Shown: one piece after another, positions 29,558 through 39,036 of the stretch | Layout of the letters: the number at the start of each line of letters is the position of its first letter | How positions within the stretch are numbered: the first letter of the stretch is position 1 | Assembly: GCF_014652535.1 (NCBI RefSeq) | Contig: NZ_BMYZ01000001.1 | Location: forward strand, 1-64,000 | Direction: 5' to 3' | DNA: 64,000 bases | Source: Cellvibrio zantedeschiae | Lineage (GTDB): Bacteria > Pseudomonadota > Gammaproteobacteria > Pseudomonadales > Cellvibrionaceae | The notes under the pieces: model-generated | What the model was told of the DNA's origin: nothing | Seen by the model: the letters and a program-made list of their open reading frames with translations, nothing else | Databases searched by the model: none | Position numbers and translations under genes: made by a program

Positions 29558-32485
29558 TTATTTAACCCAAGCGTCATCCGGGCGCCAGGTTTTTATCCAT
29601 TCGGGTATGGCGGCGGCGGGCATGGGGCGGGCGATGCCGTAGCCTTGAGCGAGTTCGCAGCCCATGGCTAATAAAATTTCGCCGTGCGCAATAGTTTCTA
29701 CCCCTTCTGCTAAAACTGTGCGATGGAAGGCATTAGCCAAGCCAACAATACCTTTGATGATGGCGAGGTCATCGGTGTCTTCCAGCATGTCGCGTACAAA
29801 GCTTTGGTCGATTTTTAATACTTGCGCCGGGAGCTTTTTAAGATAGGCCAGTGAAGAATAACCCGTACCAAAATCGTCCAGCGCAAAGCTAACACCGAGC
29901 ACCTTGCAAGCATTAATCACTGCAGATACCTGGGTGATGTCTTCCAGCGCGCTGGTTTCTAAAATCTCTAATTCCAGATTGCGCGGGTTGGCGGCAGGGT
30001 GTAGGAAGAGTAACTCTTCCAAACGCTCCGCAAAATTACTCTGCTGCAATTGAATGGCGCCAATGTTGACGCTGACAGGGATTTCCAAACCCATGACTTC
30101 CCATTCGGTCATTTGATCGAGTGCGGTTTCAATCACCCATTCGCCCAGCTCAATACTGAGCAGGTGGTTCTCCACAACGGGCAGGAATGCAGCGGGCGGT
30201 AGCAATCCGTATTGCGGGTGTTGCCAGCGAATCAGGGCTTCTGCGCCAATGATCTTGCCGGTGCGCATGTGAACCTTGGGTTGGTAGTAGAGGACAAACT
30301 CCTGGTTGTGCAGGGCTGAGCGTATGTGTTCAAGGGTTTCGCGCTGGTGTTTGACCGCGACATCTTTGGCGATATCAAACAAATGGTAGCAATTTTTACC
30401 GGCCTGTTTAGCGAGGTACATGGCTTGGTCGGCATGGCGCAGCAGTTGATCTGCATCTGAACCGTCTTGTGGATAAAGGGTTACGCCAATACTCGCGGAA
30501 ACCTCGAGGGAGAGATCATCCAGTTGCACAGGTTCGGCGGCAGCGCCCAGCAGGCGTTGCAACAGGGGCTCGCATTCCGAAGTGTGGTGCAGGTCGGTCA
30601 GGACGATTACAAACTCGTCGCCACCAATGCGCGCCAGGGTATCTCCTTCGCGCAAAGTGCTTTTCATTCGTTGGGCAAGGCTGACTAACAATCTGTCGCC
30701 TATCGCGTGACCATATTGGTCGTTAACGGCTTTAAAGCCATCCAGATCCAAAAAGGCCACAGCCATGATTTGCTCGCTGCGCTGGGTGTGTGCCATGGCT
30801 TGATAGAGGCGGTCAGCGAGAAGTACTCGGTTGGGCAGATGGGTCAGGGCGTCGTAGTGTGCGATGTTTTCAAGCACGCGATTGGTGTATTCAAGCTCCT
30901 GGTTGGCATGTTCAAGCGCTATCTGCGCGGCTTTGTGCTCGCTAATGTCCTGGAATACACCATTCAGTTTGCTGGGTTTGCCGTTTTCCATGGTGACCGT
31001 ACAAATCACCCTTACATCAATTTTGCGCCCCTTAAGGGTTTGCATTTCCAGTTCTATATCGAAGCCTTCGCCATGGGCCATGGCTTCTCTCAAGGCTCTG
31101 CTGAGAATGGGGCGCGACTCGGCGGAGAAATAATTCAGGCCAGACTCAACCGTGGGCTCTACCTCGCCTGGCGTGGTGTCCAGCAAATGGTAAACCTGAT
31201 CAGTCCAAAACAGTTTTTGCGTGGGTACATCTAATTGCCAGCCACCAATTTGGGCAACGTACTGCGACACGCTCAAGAGTTCGGTGCTCAATCGTAACGC
31301 CTGTTCGGCGTTGTGGCGCTCGGTGAGATCAATGGCGGTACAGCCTAGAAAGCGTTGGCCATCGGCGTTGCTAAAGACAAATTTCACGGTCAGCCAGTGG
31401 CGCATACCCGTGGGGGTGGGCACGTTTTCAAAAGCCTCGGTCTGCTTGCCGGAGGCAAAGATGGTCATGTCGTGATCGTGTAGCTTTTGCGCGACTGCTT
31501 TTGGCCAATGGTCAAAAACGGTGGTGCCGATAATCTCTCCAGGTGTCATTTGGAACACCCGCTCAAAGGTCGGGTTGATATACACAAAATGGCCTGCTTC
31601 ATTTTTGATAAACGCCAGTGCTGGGGTTTTTTCCATAAAGGCGCGAAAGCGTGACTCACTGGCATTGAGCGCAAGTTCAATCTCTTTGCGCTCGGTAATA
31701 TTTTGCGATGTTCCCACCATGCGCAAGGGCTTACCCTCATCGTCAAACACGGTGATGCTGCGCGCCTCAATCCAGCGCAGGCTGCCGTCGGGCATGACAA
31801 TGCGGAAGTCGTATTGCCCGCCTCCCTTGCCCTGCAAGCTTTGCGCATGGCGCTCGATCAACAATGGATAGTCCTTCGGGTGCACCATAGCCATGAATTC
31901 ATTGAAATTCGGCACGCCCAGTTCGGGGTCACGGCTCATAATTTGGAACCATTCATCGGACGCCGAGCCTTGGCCGGTTGCCAAATCCAGTTCCCAGCTG
32001 CCAATAAGGGCACGCGCCTGGGCGGCAGCCAAATGCGATTTACTCAATTCCAGTGCGGCTTCTGCTTCTTTGCGCGCAGTGATGTCGGTGCTGGTGCCAA
32101 TCCACTGCACAATTTTGCCTTGCTCGTCGTATATGGCTGAGGCGCGCGCTATGTGCCAGCGGTAGCAACCGTCGGCGCGGCGCAAGCGGAAATCGGTTTC
32201 GTAATCTTCACCCGTGGCTAAAGAGCGGCTCCAGCGCAAAATCGCTTCGTGCACGTCTTCCGGGTGGACAATTTCCACCCAGCCTGTGCCCAGCATCTCC
32301 TCAAACGAGCGCCCAAAGTAATCTGTAACTTGTTGATTCACGAAGTCTAGCGAGCCGTCGGGCAGGGCGGTCCACACTTGTTGCGGAATATTGGCAATAA
32401 GCTGGGTAATACGCTCTGACTCAGGCGAAGGCATTGGTCCGGCACTGAACGCGTGGCGGGGAAGCAATGAATCCTTTTTACTCAT
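29558..32485 (-). CDS. PAS-GGDEF-EAL cyclic-di-GMP signalling protein
   Basis: Cytoplasmic 975-aa protein with four PAS domains (about residues 25-150, 150-270, 275-395 and 400-520), each followed by a PAC-type segment, a GGDEF domain (about 555-710) and an EAL domain (about 720-965). The GGDEF motif is intact (ARIGGDEF), preceded by an RxxD inhibitory site (REGD five residues before). The EAL domain keeps GAEALIRWQHP, LELEILETS, DDFGTGYSS and KIDQSFV. Both diguanylate cyclase and phosphodiesterase activity are thus possible. No transmembrane helix or haem/flavin signature is obvious. Divergent from an HD-GYP gene, so synthesis and breakdown genes share a 250-bp promoter region. Confidence 0.95.
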   Translation of the reverse strand: MSKKDSLLPRHAFSAGPMPSPESERITQLIANIPQQVWTALPDGSLDFVNQQVTDYFGRSFEEMLGTGWVEIVHPEDVHEAILRWSRSLATGEDYETDFRLRRADGCYRWHIARASAIYDEQGKIVQWIGTSTDITARKEAEAALELSKSHLAAAQARALIGSWELDLATGQGSASDEWFQIMSRDPELGVPNFNEFMAMVHPKDYPLLIERHAQSLQGKGGGQYDFRIVMPDGSLRWIEARSITVFDDEGKPLRMVGTSQNITERKEIELALNASESRFRAFMEKTPALAFIKNEAGHFVYINPTFERVFQMTPGEIIGTTVFDHWPKAVAQKLHDHDMTIFASGKQTEAFENVPTPTGMRHWLTVKFVFSNADGQRFLGCTAIDLTERHNAEQALRLSTELLSVSQYVAQIGGWQLDVPTQKLFWTDQVYHLLDTTPGEVEPTVESGLNYFSAESRPILSRALREAMAHGEGFDIELEMQTLKGRKIDVRVICTVTMENGKPSKLNGVFQDISEHKAAQIALEHANQELEYTNRVLENIAHYDALTHLPNRVLLADRLYQAMAHTQRSEQIMAVAFLDLDGFKAVNDQYGHAIGDRLLVSLAQRMKSTLREGDTLARIGGDEFVIVLTDLHHTSECEPLLQRLLGAAAEPVQLDDLSLEVSASIGVTLYPQDGSDADQLLRHADQAMYLAKQAGKNCYHLFDIAKDVAVKHQRETLEHIRSALHNQEFVLYYQPKVHMRTGKIIGAEALIRWQHPQYGLLPPAAFLPVVENHLLSIELGEWVIETALDQMTEWEVMGLEIPVSVNIGAIQLQQSNFAERLEELLFLHPAANPRNLELEILETSALEDITQVSAVINACKVLGVSFALDDFGTGYSSLAYLKKLPAQVLKIDQSFVRDMLEDTDDLAIIKGIVGLANAFHRTVLAEGVETIAHGEILLAMGCELAQGYGIARPMPAAAIPEWIKTWRPDDAWVK

Positions 32486-32733
32486 CGTTACTCATCTAGT
32501 TAAAACCTTATAGTTAGGAGCTTTTAGTTAAAGCCTTGGGTATCGGGTATGTGATCGCTAACTTCGGAATCTAGCGGTAGATTCCAAGTGTAGTCAAAGA
32601 ATGCCAAAAGGTAGTTTCGTATATAAGTGAAATTTGTAATTACCCCTATAGCTAAAGTTTAGGTTTTCCGGTTGGCGTAAAGGCTGATTTTGAACAACAC
32701 TCTTTAGGAGAAAATGTAGTCAACGAGGCCGCT

Positions 32734-34092
32734 GTGCAGCACTTAAAACTTTCAGAATTGATGAGCGCGCTCAGCTACGCCCTGGATATCACCGAGGGTC
32801 AACCGCCCGGGCACTGTATTCGCTGCTGCTGGATTGGTATGAACATCGGCCAGCAAATAGACCTGCCTGATAATCAATTGTGGGAACTCTATTACGTGCT
32901 GCTGCTAAAAGATCTGGGCTGTAGCAGCAACGCCTCACGCATTTGCGAACTCTATTTAACTGACGATCTCTCTTTTAAGCGCGATTTTAAATGGGTGGAT
33001 GGCAGCCTGCCGCAGGTGCTGCGCTTTGTGTTGCGGCATACGGGTAGCTCGGCGGGAATTTTGTCGCGCTTTCGCGCCCTGTCTGACATTTTTGCCCACG
33101 GTGATGAGATCGCCCAGGAGCTTATACACACTCGCTGTACTCGCGGTGCCGATATAGCCCGCCGTTTGCGCTTTGATGAGCCAGTCGCCCGCGGTGTGCA
33201 CTCGCTGGATGAGCATTGGGACGGCCACGGTCGCCCGGAAGGTTTAGCGGGTGATGCCATTCCAATCTACGCGCGCATTGCCTTGCTGTCGCAAGTGATA
33301 GACGTGATGAACTCGTCCAGCGGTGTTGATGAAGTTCTGGCAGAAATCAAAGCTCGTGCCGGCAGTTGGTTTGACCCGCAGTTGGTGGAGGCGTTCGCAG
33401 CCGTGGCACAAGATCCCGGCTTTTGGGAAATTTTAAACTCGCCGCATATAGACCAAACCATTTTGGCGCTGGAGCCCGGTGAGTTTGAAAAAGATTTGGA
33501 CGAAGATTTTTTTGACGATGTGGCCGAAGCTTTTGGCCAGGTAGTTGATGCCAAAAGTCCTTACACCTCTGGCCACAGCGCCCGCGTGGGTTTGTACACC
33601 TCGTTATTGGCAGAAGATTTGGGTGTTAGCCAAGCGCGCCAGCGTTGGTTAAAGCGCGGTGCGCTCTTGCACGATGTTGGCAAATTGGGGGTGAGCAACA
33701 CCATTTTGGATAAACCGGGCAAGCTAACTGATGTGGAATACGAGTTGGTAAAAATGCACGCGGTTTACACCGGGAAAATTTTGGAACGCGTGCGCGCTTT
33801 TGATGAGCTGGCGCGAATCTCGGCTGCACATCACGAGCGTTTGGATGGCAAGGGATATCCGCTAGGTTTGTCGGGAAATCAAATTACGCTAGAGACTCGC
33901 ATCATTACCACTGCCGATATTTTTGATGCGATTACCGCCGAGCGCCCCTACCGCGGCGCACTGCCGGTTGAAAAAACCTTATCCATTATGAGCGAATCCG
34001 TAGGCACGGCGATTGATCCCCAGTGTTTTGAAAGTTTGCAGCAATTAATTCATCGCCATCCGGAATTTTTTCCTAATTGCATTATTGATTAA
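32734..34092 (+). CDS. Tandem HD-GYP protein with degenerate first domain
   Basis: 452 aa. The C-terminal half has an intact HD-GYP c-di-GMP phosphodiesterase domain: GHSARVGLYTS, the metal-binding HDVGKLGV, HHERLDGKGYP and TTADIFDAITAERPYR. The N-terminal half (about 1-235) follows the same plan but is degenerate: GHCIRCCWIGM is kept, while HDxGK is replaced by KDLGC (59-63) and HHExxDGxGYP by DEHWDGHGRPEG. The first domain is therefore probably regulatory. GTG start with SD GAGG 6 bases upstream. The gene is divergent from the GGDEF-EAL gene. Confidence 0.92.
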   Translation: MQHLKLSELMSALSYALDITEGQPPGHCIRCCWIGMNIGQQIDLPDNQLWELYYVLLLKDLGCSSNASRICELYLTDDLSFKRDFKWVDGSLPQVLRFVLRHTGSSAGILSRFRALSDIFAHGDEIAQELIHTRCTRGADIARRLRFDEPVARGVHSLDEHWDGHGRPEGLAGDAIPIYARIALLSQVIDVMNSSSGVDEVLAEIKARAGSWFDPQLVEAFAAVAQDPGFWEILNSPHIDQTILALEPGEFEKDLDEDFFDDVAEAFGQVVDAKSPYTSGHSARVGLYTSLLAEDLGVSQARQRWLKRGALLHDVGKLGVSNTILDKPGKLTDVEYELVKMHAVYTGKILERVRAFDELARISAAHHERLDGKGYPLGLSGNQITLETRIITTADIFDAITAERPYRGALPVEKTLSIMSESVGTAIDPQCFESLQQLIHRHPEFFPNCIID

Positions 34093-34137
34093 TATCGACG
34101 CAATCTTTTTTGTATTCGCTTCCCTGCCTCATTCAGT

Positions 34138-34701
34138 TTACCTGGCTTTAGTTTCAATTTTTCGTGCAGCAGTGTGGTCATAGCTTAGTGCCTCTTTCAA
34201 AATCCATTGCCCGTTTTCCAGTAGGTAAATATGCGTGAAATTCGCAGTACCCGTATGCACATCGCTTTTGTTCGACTCTCTAATATAAAAATGATGTATG
34301 CCAGTTTGGATCGCACCATATAACTGGTTGTCGTTGTAGAGCGGAAATAATTGCAAACTATTTTCTTCCAATTTTCTGATCGGTTTCTTGTTAGGATTTG
34401 CGCAAATATTCTGCTTCACATTATGTAGAAACTGCGCTCTATCCTGTGGGCCGCCTTTGTCGTGATACATCCTGAAATCCTTCGCAATTGCTTTTTCAAG
34501 ATATTCAAGATTGCATTGGTTAAATGCTTGTTCAAAAAAATTGCGATCCTGTTCCCGCATTGTTTGGAAGAGCGACGATTTTTTGGCCTCTTCTGTTGTA
34601 GGTTGTGTATTTTTTATTTCTGCATCTGCGCAAAATGCTGCGCTGGAAAATAAAAATACAAAACCGGACAAGCATAGAGTGGCTGCAGTTATAGGTTTCA
34701 T
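34138..34701 (-). CDS. Exported NTF2-like (DUF4440-type) protein
   Basis: 187 aa from the ATG at 34701 (SD GGAAGG). Signal peptide MKPITAATLCLSGFVFLFSS with cleavage near AFCADA. The mature part resembles the NTF2-like fold used by DUF4440 proteins: helical start QTMREQDRNFFEQAFNQCN, DFRMYHDKGG, and a final sheet ending IYLLENGQWILKEALSYDH. An enzymatic or binding role cannot be told from sequence. Single gene convergent with the HD-GYP gene. Confidence 0.75.
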   Translation of the reverse strand: MKPITAATLCLSGFVFLFSSAAFCADAEIKNTQPTTEEAKKSSLFQTMREQDRNFFEQAFNQCNLEYLEKAIAKDFRMYHDKGGPQDRAQFLHNVKQNICANPNKKPIRKLEENSLQLFPLYNDNQLYGAIQTGIHHFYIRESNKSDVHTGTANFTHIYLLENGQWILKEALSYDHTAARKIETKAR

Positions 34702-34901
34702 GAAGGCCTTCCGTCTGTGGTTGTGTGAATGCGTTGGCTGGCAAACCACTGATGCCACATCAACATCAGTTAGATTCATTAATCATCCAATTGGATTCAT
34801 TCAATAAGGCCTACATTAAAATCGACCTGCATTTTTTTAGCCGTTCGCCCATAGCTCTTGGTAGAATCGCCACCCTTAGCTGATTTACCGAGATACCCCT
34901 A

Positions 34902-36257
34902 GTGCAATCCGCCCCTCTACCTTTTGAACGCCGCGTTGTTATGTCGCTGGCGGCGCTCTACACCTTCCGCATGTTCGGCCTGTTTTTACTGTTGCCGGTA
35001 CTGGCGCTTTACGGAACGCAATACGAACATCACACCCCTTTTTTGTTAGGTGTTGCTTTGGGTGCTTATGGGGCGAGCCAGGCGTTATTGCAAATTCCGT
35101 TCGGGATACTGTCGGATCGTATTGGTCGCAAGCCGATCATTCTGTTTGGATTAATTGTTTTTATCATCGGCAGCGTTATTGCGGCCCAGGCGACGAGTGT
35201 TTACGGCTTGATTCTTGGCCGCTTCTTGCAGGGCGGTGGGGCGATTTCCGGCGTGGTAATGGCGCTGCTGACTGACCTTACGTCTGATGAAAGCCGTACC
35301 AAAGCTATGGCGACTATTGGGGCATCAATTGGTGTTTCGTTTTCGGTCGCCATGACAGTTGGCCCGCTGGTAGCAAATTGGGGTGGCGTAGGTGCGATTT
35401 TCTGGATTACCGCGGCCTTGGGGGTGATTGGCATTTTCATCCTGTTTGCGTTAATTCCCTCGGTAAAACAAGCACCGCAACCCAAGCGCGAAGCCTTACC
35501 CGCGCCAGAATTATTTTGGAAGACCTTTAGAAACCCCGAATTGCTGCGCTTGAATGTGGGCATTTTTGCACTGCATTTTGTGTTGATGGCAAACTTTATG
35601 GTGCTACCGCAAATTCTTGAACAGCAGCTGCACATCGAGCGCAGTCACCACGGCATGCTGTATTTTCCCATGTTGGTTGTGGCCTTTGCGATTATGTTGC
35701 CCTTTGTGATCATCGCGGAAAAACGCCGCAAAATTAAACCGGTTTTTCTTGGCGCTATAGGTCTTTTGGCGTTGATGGAATTATTGCTGATGGTTGCGCC
35801 GCCAAGCCTGGTTTTCACTATCGCTGCCATCTTCCTGTTTTTTGTCGCCTTCAACGTATTGGAGGCGACTTTACCCTCAATGGTTAGCAAAATTGCGCCT
35901 GCAGGCGCAAAAGGTACGGCGACGGGGATTTATTCTACTAGCCAGGTAATTGGTGTGTCGGCTGGTGGCGCTGCGGGCGGATTTTTATTGCAGCACTACG
36001 GCATGGTTGCCGTGCTCGGTTTGGGTACGCTGTTTACCTTGGTATGGCTGGTAGTTGCTTGGTCAATGAAGCCACCGCGCTTCCTCGCCAGCGTGCTTAT
36101 TCCATTGCGTCACCACAACGGCGACGAGATTGCAGCCAAGCTGCGCGCAGTGGCAGGCGTAGCAGAAGTGGTGATTGTAGAGTCCGAAAACACTGCCTAT
36201 CTTAAGGTTGACCAGCAGTTGGTAGATCGCAAGGCGCTAAACGCCATTGTCGGTTGA
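34902..36257 (+). CDS. MFS transporter, YajR-like
   Basis: 451 aa with twelve predicted transmembrane helices, motif A GILSDRIGRKPII between TM2 and TM3, and a C-terminal cytosolic extension (about residues 395-451, HNGDEIAAKLRAVAGVAEVV ...) resembling the ferredoxin-like domain of E. coli YajR. Substrate unknown; proton-driven drug-type export is the usual assumption. GTG start. It precedes ssb, as in Pseudomonas where the MFS-ssb pair is divergent from uvrA. Confidence 0.88.
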   Translation: MQSAPLPFERRVVMSLAALYTFRMFGLFLLLPVLALYGTQYEHHTPFLLGVALGAYGASQALLQIPFGILSDRIGRKPIILFGLIVFIIGSVIAAQATSVYGLILGRFLQGGGAISGVVMALLTDLTSDESRTKAMATIGASIGVSFSVAMTVGPLVANWGGVGAIFWITAALGVIGIFILFALIPSVKQAPQPKREALPAPELFWKTFRNPELLRLNVGIFALHFVLMANFMVLPQILEQQLHIERSHHGMLYFPMLVVAFAIMLPFVIIAEKRRKIKPVFLGAIGLLALMELLLMVAPPSLVFTIAAIFLFFVAFNVLEATLPSMVSKIAPAGAKGTATGIYSTSQVIGVSAGGAAGGFLLQHYGMVAVLGLGTLFTLVWLVVAWSMKPPRFLASVLIPLRHHNGDEIAAKLRAVAGVAEVVIVESENTAYLKVDQQLVDRKALNAIVG

Positions 36258-36318
36258 TGCTTTTTTCTCCACAAAATCCTTCCCGGATCGCAACTCTTAA
36301 ATATTCTAAGAGTCACCA

Positions 36319-36347
36319 TTGAAGCAGGCGGGCGCGAGAGGTAAAGT
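36319..36347 (+). promoter_or_regulatory. Possible ssb promoter
   Basis: TTGAAG (36319-36324), a 17-bp spacer and TAAAGT (36342-36347), about 100 bp before ssb. No LexA-type palindrome is evident around it. Confidence 0.4.
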
Positions 36348-36448
36348 GCTCCGACTTCGCCACGCGAAGAAATAACCGAATGTCGCCTGATAATAATTCA
36401 TGAGGGCGATTACACCATCAAACCAAGACCAGCAAAGAGGAACGCCCT

Positions 36449-37000
36449 ATGGCCCGCGGTATTAATAAAGTCATCATCATTGGCAACATCGGCCAAGACC
36501 CAGAAGTTAAATACATGCCTTCCGGCGGCGCAGTGACTAACGTCAGCATCGCAACCTCAGAAACCTGGAAAGACAAAAATACCGGCCAACCACAAGAGCG
36601 TACCGAATGGCACCGTGTGGTGTTCTTTAATCGCTTGGGCGAAATCGCTGGCGAATATTTGAAGAAAGGCAGCAAGGTTTATATCGAAGGTTCATTGCGT
36701 ACCCGCAAGTGGCAAGCGCAAGACGGCACCGACCGTTACACCACTGAAATCGTCGCCAACGAAATGCAAATGCTCGATGGCCGCAGCGACAACCAGGGTG
36801 GTGGTTACAATCAAGGTGGCGGCTTCAACCAAGATCAACAATACGGCGCACCGCAAGGTGGTGGCTACCAAGGCGGCGCTGCTCCAGCTCCGCAACAAAA
36901 CCGCCCACAACAAGGCGGCTACGGTAATCAGGCTCCCGCGCACAACGCACCGCAACAACCCGCTGGATTTGATTCATTTGATGATGATATTCCGTTCTGA
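36449..37000 (+). CDS. ssb: Single-stranded DNA-binding protein
   Basis: Tetrameric ssDNA binder for replication, repair and recombination. The OB fold (about residues 1-110) starts [20 protein letters not shown] and has [21 protein letters not shown] glycine- and glutamine-rich linker (about 112-172) follows, and the tail ends DDDIPF, the acidic tip that recruits partner proteins. 183 aa. Confidence 0.98.
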   Translation: MARGINKVIIIGNIGQDPEVKYMPSGGAVTNVSIATSETWKDKNTGQPQERTEWHRVVFFNRLGEIAGEYLKKGSKVYIEGSLRTRKWQAQDGTDRYTTEIVANEMQMLDGRSDNQGGGYNQGGGFNQDQQYGAPQGGGYQGGAAPAPQQNRPQQGGYGNQAPAHNAPQQPAGFDSFDDDIPF

Positions 37001-37026
37001 CCGTCAAGGTTTTGAAAGAAAAATAA

Positions 37027-37055
37027 AAAAGGCCTCTAGTCATAGAGGCCTTTTT
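37027..37055 (+). terminator. Terminator of ssb
   Basis: GGCCTCTA (37031-37038) and TAGAGGCC (37043-37050), loop GTCA, A-run before and T5 after. Confidence 0.88.
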
Positions 37056-37146
37056 CGTTTGTATCCATAACAAAAATCGATGAATTTAAAATGATTATTT
37101 TTTGAAGTATTTAATTGAATACTTTAAATAAAATTAAGACACATAT

Positions 37147-37184
37147 AAAGAGAGCGTGGGCGAATCATCGCACACGCTCTCTTT
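37147..37184 (-). terminator. Hairpin after the four-cysteine-repeat gene
   Basis: A perfect 12-bp stem AAAGAGAGCGTG / CACGCTCTCTTT with a 14-base loop lies just past the stop of the minus-strand gene. The T tract after it is broken (TTTATATG). Confidence 0.55.
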
Positions 37185-37187
37185 GTA

Positions 37188-37757
37188 TTATGGGTTTTTA
37201 TAAATGGAGAAAGAGTCACAACCGCCATAGAATGTGTAACCACCGTTACCGCCTACGCTACATGTTCCAGCCGAGTTGTTATAAGTGAGTGTTAAACCAA
37301 TCACCGTGCCGCTGCAGGTAACATTGTAACCTACATAGGTATAGCCACCGCCACTCATACCGCTCTGGACTGCTATTGAACAGCTGGGGTTAGAAGTTGT
37401 GTTTTTGTTGTAAACGTCGGTGATATACACGGGGCTTGCCGGTGGGGTTGTTTTAAACAAGGTGTAATTATTTAATGAAAGGTTAGTACAGCCGCCGGTA
37501 ACAGAATAACCCGAAGAAACATTTAGTGTGCAAGGTGATCCGGGAATGCTGGTGATGCCTGTAACATAAGCGATATCTGTTCCGCAAGTTAATCTGTAAG
37601 TTGAGGAATTACTATTGCTGTTTACGTTAACGATACTGCACGAACCCGAGTCCACCACATTGTTAGTCACATGAGCTAATTGGGTATCTGCCTGCGCAGA
37701 AATAGCCAATGAACCTAATAAACCTGCAGCACAAGATAATATTAATCGAAACTTCAT
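37188..37757 (-). CDS. Secreted protein with two four-cysteine repeats, unknown
   Basis: 189 aa. Signal peptide cleaved near AISAQA (residue 23). The mature protein contains two copies of a module. Cysteines lie at 40, 58, 76 and 90 in the first and 126, 148, 166 and 180 in the second; the last three are spaced identically (C-x17-C-x13-C). Shared residues include CSI at the start, a YxxTC-like segment, GxT, GY and GGC. A short linker (TTPPASPVYITDVYN) joins the modules. All eight cysteines are even in number and exported, so four disulfides are likely. No family recognised. Confidence 0.78.
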   Translation of the reverse strand: MKFRLILSCAAGLLGSLAISAQADTQLAHVTNNVVDSGSCSIVNVNSNSNSSTYRLTCGTDIAYVTGITSIPGSPCTLNVSSGYSVTGGCTNLSLNNYTLFKTTPPASPVYITDVYNKNTTSNPSCSIAVQSGMSGGGYTYVGYNVTCSGTVIGLTLTYNNSAGTCSVGGNGGYTFYGGCDSFSIYKNP

Positions 37758-37880
37758 TACACTCTCCTTAATTACATTAATGAAAATTGATTTGGCTATA
37801 GTCCATACATCCCATTCTACAAAAGTAGGTAATAAAATTAGCCATGTTTTACCTGGGTACTACTCCTTAAACATATTCTT

Positions 37881-38549
37881 TTATTGCAATAAATTTATGT
37901 TGTCATTTCGGGCAAGATAAAAATTCAATGTGCCATCATTAGTAGTGGGTTCTATAAAAATTTTTTTTGTGATACCTGCATTATTATTAAAAATGCCTTG
38001 CGTTAAAGTTTGCGAAAGTTCTGAGCTTTTCTTCTGGTCTGAAGCGGGAATTGTAATTCTGCAGCGCGTACTGCGGCATTCAATATATTGAGGGTGTATA
38101 TCTGCGAAAGATTCGGTGAAAAAGTTCTCTAGTTGATGTTGATATGGGTTGGCCCACGAGCTATCTACAGATTCATTGGCGAAATTGTTTTTTATCTTTG
38201 TAAACGGATCCTTGCTCGTACCAAGCATATTGTTAAACTCCTGCATTTGTGACTCAATATTTTCTTGTGCTGCGAGTTCGCTCGGGGTTGGTGTTGTTCG
38301 ATGGGGTGCCGTCTCAGTAGGCAGCGATGAATTAATATTTGATGTGTGTTTGAGGCGCGCTAATTCACCGGTAAGTTGCGCTATGTGCTCTTTGAGTTGA
38401 CGGTTTTCCGCCAGCAGATTTTGTTCGGGGGTGGCAAGAGTTTTTACAGATGCCGATGTCGATTGAGCAGCGTCTGTTTCCTTGAGATCCATTTGGTGGA
38501 TTATTATAAATGCGCCAAGTGCGCCTATTCCTAACAAAAGCCATTTCAT
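37881..38549 (-). CDS. Membrane-anchored periplasmic protein with coiled coil, unknown
   Basis: 222 aa. An N-terminal hydrophobic helix (MKWLLLGIGALGAFIII) is followed by a coiled-coil stretch (LAENRQLKEHIAQLTGELAR) and a C-terminal region with DSSWANPYQHQLENFF and IECRSTRCRITI. The 'DxxWA ... F ... CRxxxCR' pattern occurs in several uncharacterised exported proteins of Gammaproteobacteria. The two cysteines may pair. Neighbours give no functional clue. Confidence 0.7.
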   Translation of the reverse strand: MKWLLLGIGALGAFIIIHQMDLKETDAAQSTSASVKTLATPEQNLLAENRQLKEHIAQLTGELARLKHTSNINSSLPTETAPHRTTPTPSELAAQENIESQMQEFNNMLGTSKDPFTKIKNNFANESVDSSWANPYQHQLENFFTESFADIHPQYIECRSTRCRITIPASDQKKSSELSQTLTQGIFNNNAGITKKIFIEPTTNDGTLNFYLARNDNINLLQ

Positions 38550-39036
38550 GATTCGCTATCCTTTATCTGTTTTCTTATAGGTTCAAGAGTAAAGCGTTTG
38601 CGCCATCACTTAAGATTTTAGAAATATTTTTTTGAATTTATAAATAATGCGCCAAATTGTTTATTTATGTGTCTTTTAAGGCTGTTTGAAGATAATATCG
38701 CGAAATTGAGAATAGTGTAGCTGCACTTTTTATCAATGTGATTTCTTTTGCAAAAATATTCCACTTCAAATTATTGCATTTAATCCCATTCATATTTGTA
38801 ACTAATTTTTGATATGGAAGCTGTTTTTTGGTTTTGCAAAAAATCGCGCCAAATTTTTAAAGCGGTGTCTAAGGTAGCCGCAAGCTATTTGGTTGGACTA
38901 TCAGATAAGAAATGAAGTTAGATGCCATGCAAATTATCTGCTCTTCGATTCTATAACTAATAATTAAGTGAACGTTTTTTTTGTCGCAGTGAAAATTTTA
39001 TACAACTAATAATGAAAAAATTAACAGAGAGGAAAT
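38550..39036. other. AT-rich intergenic region, no gene seen
   Basis: About 490 bp that divide two divergent small genes. The region is AT-rich and contains no ORF with coding character, tRNA or strong hairpin that I could find; it probably holds both promoters. Confidence 0.5.
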
